64,000 nt of DNA from Roseobacter sp. GAI101 (GTDB lineage Bacteria > Pseudomonadota > Alphaproteobacteria > Rhodobacterales > Rhodobacteraceae): contig NZ_DS999213.1 in the NCBI RefSeq assembly GCF_000156335.1, positions 1,495,414 to 1,559,413 on the forward strand, written 5' to 3'. The notes under the pieces were generated by a model. That model was not told the DNA's origin and did no database searches. It worked only from the letters and a program-made list of their open reading frames with translations. Made by a program: the position numbers and the translations under genes. This document shows positions 9,323 through 18,383 of the stretch, one piece after another (within the stretch, counting starts at the first letter, position 1; the number at the start of each line of letters is the position of its first letter).

Positions 9323-10540
9323 ATGGATAGCGCAAAACCCGTCCGATTTATGGACAAAACCAGTCCGCCGCATATTTCAACGCTGATTCTGCTTTCGGGC
9401 ATAGGCGCGCTGGCGATGAACATGTTTTTGCCAAGTCTGCCCGCGATGGCCGAGTATTTTGGCACAGACTACGCCGTAATGCAGCTTTCTGTACCGCTTT
9501 ACCTTTTGTTCAGCGCAGGCTTGCAGCTGATCATCGGACCGGTTTCAGACAATCTGGGGCGGCGCAATGTGCTGCTTTGGGGGCTGGGCATCTTTATGAT
9601 CGCAAGTCTGGGCTGCATTTACGCACCAACCACCGGCGTGTTTTTGTTCTTTCGCTGTATGCAGGCAATTGTGGCGGTGACCATGGTGCTGAGCCGCGCA
9701 GTGGTGCGTGACATGTTCACCCAGGACAAGGCCGCGTCGATGATCGGCTATGTCACAATGGGGATGGCGCTGGTGCCGATGATCTCTCCCGCCGTGGGTG
9801 GGATTCTGGATCAGGCTTTCGGCTGGCAATCGACGTTTTGGGCCATGTTCGCCATTGGCGGCATCGTATTTGCTGTGACGTGGTATGACCTTGGCGAAAC
9901 CGCGCTGGCATCGGGCAAATCCCTTGCCCAGCAATTTGGCGAATATCCCGAATTGCTGCGCTCACCGCGGTTCTGGGGCTATTCCATGGCGGCAGCCTGC
10001 TGTTCGGGCGCGTTCTTTGCCTACCTTGGTGGCGCACCTTTCGTTGGCAGCGAGGTTTTCGGAATGGAGCCGGCCGAACTTGGGCTGTACTTCGGCGCAC
10101 CGGCGGTCGGCTATTTCGTTGGCAACTTCATCACCGCACGGACGGCGACAACTGTCGGTGTCAACACGTTGGTGCTGTGCGGCTGTCTGGCCAATGCGGT
10201 CGGCGGATCGGTGTCGATGCTGATCTTTCTTGCCGGTTACGGCTCGCCCGTCACCTTCTTCGGGATGATGACGCTTGTGGGGCTTGGCAACGGCCTGTGT
10301 ATTCCCAATGCGACCGCGGGCCTGCTGTCGGTACGCCCGCATCTGGCAGGCACGGCATCCGGTCTGGGCGGCGCAATCATGATCGGTGGCGGCGCAGGGC
10401 TCAGCATTCTGGCAGGGTCGTTGCTCAGCACCGAAACCGGGGCCTACCCGCTTTTGTGGATCATGCTGCTGACCGCCGTGGCGGGTGTGGCGTCGATCCT
10501 TGTGGTGATCCAACGCGAACGAAAGCTTGGCATCCGCTAA
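9323..10540 (+). CDS. MFS multidrug efflux transporter, Bcr/CflA type
   Basis: A 405-residue, 12-helix inner-membrane proton antiporter of the major facilitator superfamily. The signature loop between helices 2 and 3 reads GPVSDNLGRRNVLLWG (about residues 73-88), and the drug-antiporter motif region MALVPMISPAVGGILDQAFGW (helix 5, about residues 148-168) fits Bcr/CflA exporters. Two starts are possible: the ATG at 9323 or the ATG at 9350; neither has a strong ribosome site. It diverges from pccB and precedes pccR, so export of an organic acid or toxic intermediate is conceivable, but substrate is unknown. Confidence 0.85.
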   Translation: MDSAKPVRFMDKTSPPHISTLILLSGIGALAMNMFLPSLPAMAEYFGTDYAVMQLSVPLYLLFSAGLQLIIGPVSDNLGRRNVLLWGLGIFMIASLGCIYAPTTGVFLFFRCMQAIVAVTMVLSRAVVRDMFTQDKAASMIGYVTMGMALVPMISPAVGGILDQAFGWQSTFWAMFAIGGIVFAVTWYDLGETALASGKSLAQQFGEYPELLRSPRFWGYSMAAACCSGAFFAYLGGAPFVGSEVFGMEPAELGLYFGAPAVGYFVGNFITARTATTVGVNTLVLCGCLANAVGGSVSMLIFLAGYGSPVTFFGMMTLVGLGNGLCIPNATAGLLSVRPHLAGTASGLGGAIMIGGGAGLSILAGSLLSTETGAYPLLWIMLLTAVAGVASILVVIQRERKLGIR

Positions 10541-10560
10541 GGCACCCTTGCGGACAGGGC

Positions 10561-10599
10561 TTTGCAAAGCTACTTTGATGCAAACGATCACTTTGCAAA
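10561..10599. promoter_or_regulatory. candidate PccR autoregulatory operator
   Basis: Two exact TTTGCAAA elements (10561-10568 and 10592-10599) flank a third, expanded element TTTGATGCAAA (10574-10584). They end 13 nt before the GTG start of pccR. TTTGCAAA is itself a palindrome and matches the motif described for PccR in Rhodobacter sphaeroides; the 23-nt separation of the two exact copies differs from the 4-nt spacing I recall. Confidence 0.6.
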
Positions 10600-10612
10600 G
10601 TTGGTGTTCCGC

Positions 10613-12013
10613 GTGGCGATACAAAAGCTCTATGCAGGCGCAAAGTTGCGTGAGGTCAGGCTGCGGCTGAACCACACGCAAAAGGATTTCGCCGCCAAGC
10701 TGGGCGTGTCCCTGCCCTATCTCAACCAGATGGAAAACAACAACCGGCCCGTCAGCACCACAGTTGTGCTGGCGCTGGCGTCGGAATTCGGGATGGACGT
10801 TACCGAACTGTCCAGCGGCGATGGCGAACGCCTGATCAGCGACATGCGCGAGGTTCTGTCCGATCCACTGTTTGAAGGCGACAAGTTACCGCTTGCCGAT
10901 CTGCAACTTGCCGCGTCAAACGCACCAGGCCTGGCGCGCGCCTTCATCAAGCTTCACCAAAGCCACCGCCAGACCCACGAACGCCTTGCTTCACTGGACG
11001 AAGCGTTGGGCCGCGAGGATGCCCGCCCGACCCCCAGCCCTTGGGAGGAAGTGCGCGACTTCTTTCATTATTGCGACAATTACATCGATTCCGTCGACCG
11101 CGCGGCAGAACATTTCGCGCGCAAGGGCGCGGATGCCGCAGGGTTGCAGCGCAGGGCGATTGACGCGTTGAAAGCCTTGGATATCACCGTCCAATTTGAC
11201 GATGTCGAACCGTTGCGCCGCTTTGCTCCCGAAACGCGTGTGCTACACCTGTCGTCCCGCGCGCCGCGTGAAACGCAGACGTTTCAACTGCTGCTCCAAC
11301 TGGCCCTGACGCAGCAGAACAACCTGCTTGAGGCGACATTGGACCTTGCGCGGTTTCACAGCCCAGCGGCCCGCGACATCGCCAAGATCGGTCTGGCCAA
11401 TTACTTTGCCGGGGCCGCCCTGATGCCCTATGCGACGTTCCTGGAAAGCGCGCAAACCTGCCGTCATGACCTCGAGGTGCTGGCCGGAAAATTCGGGGCC
11501 TCGATCGAACAGGTCGCGCACCGTCTGTCGACGTTGCAGCGGCCCGGTTCAAAGGGCATTCCGTTTTTCTTCGTGCGCGTCGATCAGGCGGGCACCATCA
11601 CAAAGCGCCATTCGGCCACACGGTTGCAATTTGCGCGGTTTGGCGGCGCTTGCCCGTTGTGGAACGTGCATAGCGCCTTTGAAACGCCGGGGCGGTTCCT
11701 GCGCCAGTTGGCGGAAACACCGGACGGCGTGCGCTATATCTCATTGGCGCGCGACATCTCGAAACCTGCGGGGCGGTTCGGGGCCCCGGTGCGGCGCTAC
11801 GCGATTTCGCTGGGCTGCGAAGTGCGCCATGCAGCGGCGCTGGTCTATGCCGACGGGATGGACACGACCCGCGCGTCGGCGTTCGAACCTATCGGGATTT
11901 CCTGCCGGATTTGCGAGCGGAAAGCCTGTCATCAACGGTCTGTCCCGCCGCTGGAGCGGCAGCTGGTGGTCGACCCGAACTTGCGTGATGTCTTGCCCTA
12001 TCAGGTCGAATGA
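10613..12013 (+). CDS. pccR: short-chain acyl-CoA responsive regulator (ScfR family)
   Basis: Transcription regulator controlling propionyl-CoA carboxylase genes in response to short-chain acyl-CoA. The 466-residue protein has an N-terminal XRE helix-turn-helix (residues about 8-62, with KDFAAKLGVSLPYLNQMENN), an IrrE/DUF955-like middle in which the metallopeptidase HExxH is absent (RETQTFQLLL takes its place), and a C-terminal sensor domain ending with CRICERKACHQR. GTG at 10613 is chosen because homologues begin just before KLYAGAKLRE; the frame opens at a TTG 51 nt upstream, but that would place the TTTGCAAA operators inside the gene. Its stop is immediately adjacent to that of the convergent nuclease gene. 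Confidence 0.88.
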   Translation: MAIQKLYAGAKLREVRLRLNHTQKDFAAKLGVSLPYLNQMENNNRPVSTTVVLALASEFGMDVTELSSGDGERLISDMREVLSDPLFEGDKLPLADLQLAASNAPGLARAFIKLHQSHRQTHERLASLDEALGREDARPTPSPWEEVRDFFHYCDNYIDSVDRAAEHFARKGADAAGLQRRAIDALKALDITVQFDDVEPLRRFAPETRVLHLSSRAPRETQTFQLLLQLALTQQNNLLEATLDLARFHSPAARDIAKIGLANYFAGAALMPYATFLESAQTCRHDLEVLAGKFGASIEQVAHRLSTLQRPGSKGIPFFFVRVDQAGTITKRHSATRLQFARFGGACPLWNVHSAFETPGRFLRQLAETPDGVRYISLARDISKPAGRFGAPVRRYAISLGCEVRHAAALVYADGMDTTRASAFEPIGISCRICERKACHQRSVPPLERQLVVDPNLRDVLPYQVE

Positions 12014-12703
12014 TCAGCGTTTGGCCGCACGCCAGCCTGCCGCGCGCGCTTCGGCCGCTGAACAGAACCATCGTTCACCTTTGTCCGAGCGGATCGACGT
12101 CCGAACGTAGTCGCGCTGCCCTTCGGAATGGTAAATCCGGGTACCTTTGGCGCTGATATTGCCTTTGATCGTGCAGCCTTCCTGACCGGTCCTTTTGACA
12201 GGAACAGCCTTGCGCGCCTTCTTTGCCGCGCGAAACGCTGCCGGGCGGATCAACTGGTAGGCATGGATGCCCCGTGCGTTGCGAATGGCTGCGGCCTCGA
12301 CCGCGACGTAGTCGGCCGAATATCGCGCGTAGGCAAAGGCGAGCCCCTTGGCGACCAGATCCTGCCCCATGTCCACGCCTGATACGGCGCAACGCGCCAC
12401 CATGCGCCCGTAGCGGTCGGTATCGACACGCCGACAGCTTGCCTGCCGCCCTTGATAGGTTTCGCGCACTTGACCCGACACCCAGTCGCCGCACAAAGCC
12501 ACCTTGCCCCGGGTCGTCGTACAGGTCTGATCGCCCTCGGGCGCGTCGATGCCGAACAGGCGGATGCGGGTACCGTTCACGTCTATCGTATCGCCGTCAA
12601 TGACCACTATTGCCCCGCTGATCCGTGCCTCGACAGCGGCGGCGGGGGGCGGGGCAAGGCCGAAAGCGGCCAAGGCGAACAAACAGGAAGCTATTTTCAA
12701 CAT
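12014..12703 (-). CDS. exported thermonuclease-family protein (ExoI-like)
   Basis: A 229-residue protein with a signal peptide (about residues 1-23) and a staphylococcal-nuclease fold: VIDGDTIDVNGTRIRLFGID (about residues 33-52) carries the metal-binding Asp residues and first catalytic Arg, and later DRYGRMVARC supplies the next part. The C-terminal 50 residues (GCTIKGNIS..., KGERWFCSAAEARAAGWR) form the small tail domain seen in ExoI-like thermonucleases of alphaproteobacteria. It probably acts in the periplasm or outside. The stop codon (TCA) abuts the pccR stop (TGA) with no spacer. Confidence 0.8.
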   Translation of the reverse strand: MLKIASCLFALAAFGLAPPPAAAVEARISGAIVVIDGDTIDVNGTRIRLFGIDAPEGDQTCTTTRGKVALCGDWVSGQVRETYQGRQASCRRVDTDRYGRMVARCAVSGVDMGQDLVAKGLAFAYARYSADYVAVEAAAIRNARGIHAYQLIRPAAFRAAKKARKAVPVKRTGQEGCTIKGNISAKGTRIYHSEGQRDYVRTSIRSDKGERWFCSAAEARAAGWRAAKR

Positions 12704-12811
12704 ACCCCCGCAGTGGTCCGGCTGCCCGGACCATTCAAGGGGTTTTGTTAACTTAAGTTAAATTTTGGTTAACTTTTCGGTACCTTTTCGCTTTGACGTT
12801 AACCTTTCTGT

Positions 12812-14470
12812 CTAACGCTGCGACGTTTCCCAATCAGGATGAATCCAGGGCGCATCATTTGACGCCGCCAGCGGGTCCAGTCCCAGAACGTGATCCGATA
12901 TCTTTTCGCCCACCATGATCGACGGCGCATTGAGGTTGCCATTGGTGATCCGTGGAAAGATCGAACTGTCGGCCACGCGCAGCCCGTCAACGCCGATCAC
13001 GCGGCCTTGGGGGTCGACGACGGCCTCTGGGTCATCGGCCCGGCCCATACGGCAGGTGCCGCAAGGGTGATAGGCGGATTCTGCATGTTCACGGATAAAG
13101 CCGTCCAGCTCCGCATCGGTTTGCAGCGCGGCACCGGGCTGGATTTCATGTTTGACGAAAGGCTTGAAGGCATCCTGGCCGAAAATCTCGCGGGTCAGGC
13201 GGATGCAGTTGCGAAACTCCTCCCAATCCTTTTCCTGCGACATGTAGTTAAAGAATATCTTGGGATCCTCCGCAGGATCGCTGGACGCCAATGTGACCGC
13301 CCCCCGCGAGGTTGACCGCATCGGGCCGACATGGGCCTGAAACCCATGCCCTTCGGCGGCGGCTTGCCCGTCATAGCGCACGGCGATAGGCAGGAAATGA
13401 TACTGGATATCGGGGTATTTCACACCGGCTCTGGACCGTACGAAAGCTGCCGATTCAAACTGGTTCGACGCGCCCATGCCGGTTTTCGTGAACAACCACT
13501 GCGCCCCGATCACGGCCTTCGAGAAGATATTCCAGTGTTTATACAGGGTGATCGGCTGGCTCGCGGCCATCTGGATGTACAGTTCAAGATGGTCCTGCAG
13601 GTTCTGGCCGACGCCGGGCCGATCTGCCACGACCTCGATCCCATGCTCTGCCAAATGCGCTGCGGGACCGATGCCAGACAACATCAACAGCTTGGGCGAA
13701 TTGATCGACGACGCGGCCAGGATCACTTCGCCACTGGCGCGCAAAACCTCTCGCTTACCTGCCCGCCGCACCTCGACCCCCACGGCACGCCCGTCTTCGA
13801 TCACGACGCGCTGTGCAAGGGCGCGGATCACCTCGACATTGCCGGTCTTCTGCGCGGGCCGCAAATAGGCGTTCGCCGCGGACCAGCGCCGGCCCTTCCA
13901 GACCGTCTGTTCCATCGGGCCAAAGCCCTCTTGCTTTTCACCGTTGTAATCGTCGGTCGCCTCGTATCCCGCCTGCTTGCCTGCCGCGACGAAAGCCTCG
14001 AACAGGGGGTTCTCGCGGGGGCCCCGGCTGACGTGCAGCGGGCCGTCGGTGCCCCGCCAATCAGGATCGCCGCCGTGACCGTTGTGGTGCCACGTCTCCA
14101 TCCGCTTGAAATAGGGTAGGACATCGGCATAGCCCCAGCCATCGGCCCCCTGGTCGGCCCAATGGTCGTAATCCATCGCATGTCCGCGCACATAGACCAT
14201 GCCGTTGATCGACGACGACCCGCCGATCACCTTGCCGCGTGGGCAGGCCAGACGCCGGTTGCCCAGATGCGGTTCGGGTTCTGAGGTATAGCCCCAGTCA
14301 TAGCGTTTCATGTTCATCGGGTAGGACAAGGCGGCAGGCATCTGGATGAAAGGGCCCGCATCGCTCCCGCCATGTTCGATCACCAGAACCTTGCGCCCGG
14401 CCCTGGCCAGACGATAGGCCATTGCGCATCCGGCGCTGCCCGCGCCAACAATGATAAACTCAGCTTGCAT
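12812..14470 (-). CDS. betA: choline dehydrogenase
   Basis: FAD-dependent GMC oxidoreductase oxidising choline to betaine aldehyde at the membrane. The 552-residue protein starts with the dinucleotide-binding fold [20 protein letters not shown], has the GMC signature near residue 80 ([20 protein letters not shown] region), and ends with the catalytic-His region [13 protein letters not shown] followed by the second GMC signature ([19 protein letters not shown]). The ATG at 14470 is preferred over the frame's first ATG (14554) because the fold begins there and GGAG lies upstream. Last gene of betI-betC-betB-betA; a 260-nt spacer separates it from betB. Confidence 0.92.
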   Translation of the reverse strand: MQAEFIIVGAGSAGCAMAYRLARAGRKVLVIEHGGSDAGPFIQMPAALSYPMNMKRYDWGYTSEPEPHLGNRRLACPRGKVIGGSSSINGMVYVRGHAMDYDHWADQGADGWGYADVLPYFKRMETWHHNGHGGDPDWRGTDGPLHVSRGPRENPLFEAFVAAGKQAGYEATDDYNGEKQEGFGPMEQTVWKGRRWSAANAYLRPAQKTGNVEVIRALAQRVVIEDGRAVGVEVRRAGKREVLRASGEVILAASSINSPKLLMLSGIGPAAHLAEHGIEVVADRPGVGQNLQDHLELYIQMAASQPITLYKHWNIFSKAVIGAQWLFTKTGMGASNQFESAAFVRSRAGVKYPDIQYHFLPIAVRYDGQAAAEGHGFQAHVGPMRSTSRGAVTLASSDPAEDPKIFFNYMSQEKDWEEFRNCIRLTREIFGQDAFKPFVKHEIQPGAALQTDAELDGFIREHAESAYHPCGTCRMGRADDPEAVVDPQGRVIGVDGLRVADSSIFPRITNGNLNAPSIMVGEKISDHVLGLDPLAASNDAPWIHPDWETSQR

Positions 14471-14730
14471 CCCCAGCTCCTTCTCGTGAGTCTCAGGCGG
14501 GTCAAGGATGCCGTGAGGCACCGCGCATCTGCGCGGCTTGTCCTTGAGGCGCATGGGACTCGCACCTTAAAATTGATCAGGTGACTTGAGGATCGGATTG
14601 ATCCCTCAAGCACCTCTCAGCAAACAAACATCTCGCCCGCAACGCCCCCAGCCATCAAGCAGGTGGGCTCAGGGCGCATCACATGCCAATGACCGAATGC
14701 GCGTCAGCGCACCTTTGGATCACGCCGGCG

Positions 14731-16182
14731 TCAGAAGGGCGCTTCCATATCGCCCATGCGCACGTAGACGGATTTGATCTGGCTATAATGTTCGATCGCC
14801 GCCTTGGAATTCTCGCGGCCCACGCCGGAATTCTTCATGCCCCCGAACGGGGCTTCGACCGGCGCGTCGTTATAGGTGTTGATATAGCATGTCCCGGCCT
14901 GGAAATTGGCCGCGACGCGGTGCGCACGGGCCAGATCGCGGGTAAAGACACCGGCAGCAAGGCCGAATTCCGTGTCATTGGCCCGCGCCATCACGTCATC
15001 TTCATCGGTGAAATCAAGCACGGACATGACCGGCCCGAAAATTTCTTCGCGCGCGATGATCATGTCGTCGGTGACATCGGCAAAGACGGTTGGCTGCATG
15101 TAGAACCCGTCGCCGTCGATCGCCTTGCCGCCATAGACCAGCCGCGCGCCCTCGGCCTTGCCCTTTTCGATATAGCCAAGCGCGATGTCCAGCTGACGTT
15201 TGGACACCATCGGCCCAAAGCTGGTTTCGGGGTCCATCGGATCGCCAATCACCGCCCCGTCCAGCCGTTCGGCCAACCGTTTCAGGAATGCTTCCTTGAT
15301 GTCTGCATGTACAAAGACCCGCGTGCCGTTCGAACAGACCTGACCGGAGCTGTAGAAGTTGCCCAGGATCGCGCCGCTGACGGCGTTTTCGATGTCGGCA
15401 TCCTCGAACACGATGATGGGGGACTTGCCGCCCAGTTCCATCGTGACCGCTTTGATGCCCGACGCCGCAGCCGCATAGACCTTGCGGCCCGTGGGGACGG
15501 AACCTGTCAGGGATACCTTGTCGACGCGCGGGTCGCTGACCAGCGATGCACCCACCTCGCCCATGCCCTGCACGACGTTGTAAAGGCCCGCAGGCAGGCC
15601 TGCTTCGTGCAAAATCTCGGCCACTTTCAGCGCGCAAAGCGGCGTTGTTTCCGACGGCTTGAAGATGATCGCATTGCCACACGCCAGCGCGGGCGCGCCC
15701 TTCCAGCAGGCGATTTGCGTCGGATAGTTCCATGCGCCGATGCCCACGCACAGACCCAACGGTTCGCGGCGGGTATAGACCCAGTCTTCGCCCAGTTGAA
15801 TATGCTCGCCGGTCAGGGATGCCGCGATCCCGCCGAAATACTCCAACGCATCCGCCCCGCTGGTTGCATCCGCCACCGATGTTTCCTGATAGGGTTTGCC
15901 GGTGTCGTAGGTTTCAAGGATCGACAGGTCGTGGTTGCGCTCGCGCATGATGTCGGCGGCGCGGCGCAGGATACGGCCCCGTTCCGTGCCGGTCATCGCA
16001 GCCCATGCCACCTGTGCCGCCCGTGCCGAGGTGATGGCCTGTTCAATGACATCGGGCGTGGCGGCATGCACGGTGGCAATCACTGCGCCTGTCGCGGGAT
16101 AGATGACCTTGATCGGTGTTCCGCTGGTGTCTTCGACATAGGCACCGTTGATGAAATGGCTGGCGGTGGGTTGGGTATGCAT
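14731..16182 (-). CDS. betB: betaine aldehyde dehydrogenase
   Basis: NAD(P)-dependent aldehyde dehydrogenase making glycine betaine from betaine aldehyde. The 483 residues match the family length. [15 protein letters not shown] holds the general-base Glu (about residue 249) and [12 protein letters not shown] the nucleophilic Cys (about residue 281). [19 protein letters not shown] is the cofactor-binding stretch typical of BetB. A GAGAGAA ribosome site precedes the ATG. It lies between betC and betA, completing the choline-to-betaine route. Confidence 0.94.
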   Translation of the reverse strand: MHTQPTASHFINGAYVEDTSGTPIKVIYPATGAVIATVHAATPDVIEQAITSARAAQVAWAAMTGTERGRILRRAADIMRERNHDLSILETYDTGKPYQETSVADATSGADALEYFGGIAASLTGEHIQLGEDWVYTRREPLGLCVGIGAWNYPTQIACWKGAPALACGNAIIFKPSETTPLCALKVAEILHEAGLPAGLYNVVQGMGEVGASLVSDPRVDKVSLTGSVPTGRKVYAAAASGIKAVTMELGGKSPIIVFEDADIENAVSGAILGNFYSSGQVCSNGTRVFVHADIKEAFLKRLAERLDGAVIGDPMDPETSFGPMVSKRQLDIALGYIEKGKAEGARLVYGGKAIDGDGFYMQPTVFADVTDDMIIAREEIFGPVMSVLDFTDEDDVMARANDTEFGLAAGVFTRDLARAHRVAANFQAGTCYINTYNDAPVEAPFGGMKNSGVGRENSKAAIEHYSQIKSVYVRMGDMEAPF

Positions 16183-16231
16183 AGTTCTCTCTCAATTCGG
16201 TTCTGCGCCCCGCGCGGGGGCCGGACAGCGG

Positions 16232-17740
16232 TTACTCCCCGCGGGGGAAGCGCTTGTTTTCTTCCAGAACATTCAAGTCCATGTGATTGCGCATGTATTG
16301 CTCTGACGCCTTGCGCAGGGGCTGGTAATCCCAAGGGTAATAGCCCCCTTCGCGCAGCGCCTCGTAGACGACCCAGCGGCGGGCCTGGCTTTTGCGCACA
16401 TCGGCGTCAAAGGCGTCCAGATCCCAGCGGGCATCGGCCTTGGCGCGCAGGGTTTGGCGCGTGCCCTGATGGGCGGGTTCTTCGGCCAGATTGGTCAGTT
16501 CGTGCGGGTCGGCGTCCAGATCGAACAGCTGGTCGGGGTCCAGCGTGCAGCGGTTGTATTTCCACTTGCCATAGCGCAGCGATACCATCGGGGCTTGCGT
16601 GCCTTCGGCGGCGTATTCCATGGCCACAGGTTCGGTGCGTTCCACCCCCTGCCCCATGGGGACCAGCGACTGGCCGGTGGTCCATTCCATCACCTCGTCC
16701 ATCGACACGCCCGCAAGATCACATAGCGTCGGGCAGACGTCGATATTGCTGACCGGTGTTTCGTTCAAACCGGGCTCCATCTGCGGGGCTGCGATCATCA
16801 TCGGCACGCGCGACGAGCCTTCGAAAAAGCTCATCTTGAACCAAAGGCCGCGTTCGCCCAGCATATCGCCGTGGTCCGACACGAAGACGATGATCGCCTC
16901 TTGCCGGGTATCCTCGAGGGTTTGCAAAATCTCGCCGATCTTGTCGTCAAGATAGCTGATGTTGGCGAAATACGCCTGGCGGGACCGTTTGATGTTGTCT
17001 TCGGTGATGTCAAAGCTGCGCCAGTCATTGGCATCAAAGATCCGTTTGGAATGCGGGTCCTGCGCTTCATAGCCCAGATCGGGCACCTGCGGCAGCAGAT
17101 GGTCGCAGTCGTTGTACAGATCCCAATATTTCTTGCGCGCCACGTAAGGGTCATGCGGGTGGGTAAAGCTGACCGTCATGCACCACGGGCGATCATCAAG
17201 GCCCCGCGACAGATCGTAAATCTTGCGCGTGGCCTCGAAGGCGACGGCATCGTCATATTCCATCTGGTTGGTGATCTCGGCCACGCCGGCACCGGTCACC
17301 GATCCCATATTGTGATACCACCAGTCGATCCGTTCACCGGGCTTGCGGTAATCCGGCGTCCAGCCGAAATCAGCGGGATAGATGTCGGTGGTCAGGCGTT
17401 CCTCGAACCCGTGCAGCTGGTCGGGGCCGACGAAGTGCATCTTGCCCGACAGGCAGGTGTGATAGCCCGCGCGGCGCAAGTGATGTGCGTAGGTCGGCAC
17501 GCTGGACGGAAATTCCGCCGCGTTGTCATAGACCCCCGTGGCGCTTGGCAATTGACCGGACATGAACGCCGCACGACCCGGCGCGCACAGCGGGCTGGCG
17601 GTATAGGCGTTCTTGAAACGCGTCGACCGTGCCGCCAGTTTCTTGAGGTTCGGCGCTTGCAGCCACTCTGCCGGACCATCGGGGAACAGCGTGCCGTTCA
17701 GCTGGTCGACCATCAGGATCAGGATGTTGGGTTTTGTCAT
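16232..17740 (-). CDS. betC: choline-sulfatase
   Basis: Hydrolyses choline-O-sulfate to choline and sulfate, feeding BetA. The 502-residue alkaline-phosphatase-superfamily protein begins with the metal-binding segment NILILMVDQLNG and carries the sulfatase motif LCAPGRAAFMSGQLPS, where Cys52 is converted to formylglycine and Arg56 assists. A second metal site is in VSDHGDMLGERGLW (about residues 285-298). The C-terminal helix region is typical of BetC. The start overlaps the betI stop by 4 nt (ATGA), indicating translational coupling. The gene for formylglycine activation is not in the window. Confidence 0.94.
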   Translation of the reverse strand: MTKPNILILMVDQLNGTLFPDGPAEWLQAPNLKKLAARSTRFKNAYTASPLCAPGRAAFMSGQLPSATGVYDNAAEFPSSVPTYAHHLRRAGYHTCLSGKMHFVGPDQLHGFEERLTTDIYPADFGWTPDYRKPGERIDWWYHNMGSVTGAGVAEITNQMEYDDAVAFEATRKIYDLSRGLDDRPWCMTVSFTHPHDPYVARKKYWDLYNDCDHLLPQVPDLGYEAQDPHSKRIFDANDWRSFDITEDNIKRSRQAYFANISYLDDKIGEILQTLEDTRQEAIIVFVSDHGDMLGERGLWFKMSFFEGSSRVPMMIAAPQMEPGLNETPVSNIDVCPTLCDLAGVSMDEVMEWTTGQSLVPMGQGVERTEPVAMEYAAEGTQAPMVSLRYGKWKYNRCTLDPDQLFDLDADPHELTNLAEEPAHQGTRQTLRAKADARWDLDAFDADVRKSQARRWVVYEALREGGYYPWDYQPLRKASEQYMRNHMDLNVLEENKRFPRGE

Positions 17741-18312
17741 GACTGGCCCCCTACCAAGGTGGCAAGCAGCGCCTGCGCCTGCGCACAGGCCTGCTTTGAA
17801 CTGCCACTGTCGGACAGGGCCGCGCGCAGGTACAGCCCGTCAATCAGGGCCGCCAAGGTTTCGGCGTCCTGTTCCGGCTGGACCGAGATCGGCCGCAGCG
17901 CATGGGTCAGGTTCGACCGCAGCCGCGCCTGATAGACAACCAGCAGACGGTAGGTCTCAACGTTGGTGCGCGAGGATGCATAAAGCGTCATCCAGGCGCT
18001 GACCGTCGCGGGATCAAAACAGCTTTCGTCGAAACTGGCGCGAATGATCGCTTCGGCACGTTCCAGCGGCTTTTTAGCCTGACGCAATTCGCGGCGGACT
18101 TCGGCGCTGTATTCGGACAGGATATAGCGCATGGCGGCCAGAAATATCTGGTCCTTGCCGCCGAAATAGTGATGTGCCAATGCCGAAGACATGCCCGCAC
18201 GCCGCGCGATCTGGCCCACGGTGACGTCCAACGATTGCGCTGCCCCGATTTCGGCGATCGTGGCCTTGACCAAGGCATCGCGGCGAATGGGCTCCATTCC
18301 AAGTTTGGGCAT
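17737..18312 (-). CDS. betI: bet operon repressor, TetR family
   Basis: A 191-residue TetR-type repressor of choline-responsive betaine synthesis. The N-terminal helix-turn-helix (RRDALVKATIAEIGAAQSLD, then VGQIARRAGMSSALAHHYF, about residues 30-48) is very close to BetI. The C-terminal ligand domain follows. AGGA precedes the start. It leads the betI-betC-betB-betA operon and is expected to repress its own promoter when choline is absent; a perfect palindrome lies 47 nt upstream. Confidence 0.92.
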   Translation of the reverse strand: MPKLGMEPIRRDALVKATIAEIGAAQSLDVTVGQIARRAGMSSALAHHYFGGKDQIFLAAMRYILSEYSAEVRRELRQAKKPLERAEAIIRASFDESCFDPATVSAWMTLYASSRTNVETYRLLVVYQARLRSNLTHALRPISVQPEQDAETLAALIDGLYLRAALSDSGSSKQACAQAQALLATLVGGQS

Positions 18313-18358
18313 GTAGAATCCTAGCAGTAATTGAAGTCGCTGCCAGGCACTCTAATTT

Positions 18359-18378
18359 TATTGACTGGCAAGTCAATA
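18359..18378. promoter_or_regulatory. betI: candidate BetI operator
   Basis: A perfect inverted repeat, TATTGACT-GGCA-AGTCAATA, with 8-bp arms around 4 bases, lies between betI and the end of the DMT gene. It contains the TTGA...TCAA core expected of BetI sites. On the minus strand its TTGACT could also serve as the -35 box, so a bound repressor would block the operon promoter. Confidence 0.75.
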
Positions 18379-18383
18379 TAAAG

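Noticed and set aside
10562..10612. 51-nt 5' extension of pccR starting at TTG
   Set aside because: It would place the TTTGCAAA operators inside the gene, and homologues begin at KLYAGAKLRE.
14683..16752. 689-residue plus-strand open frame
   Set aside because: Shadow of betB and the end of betC.
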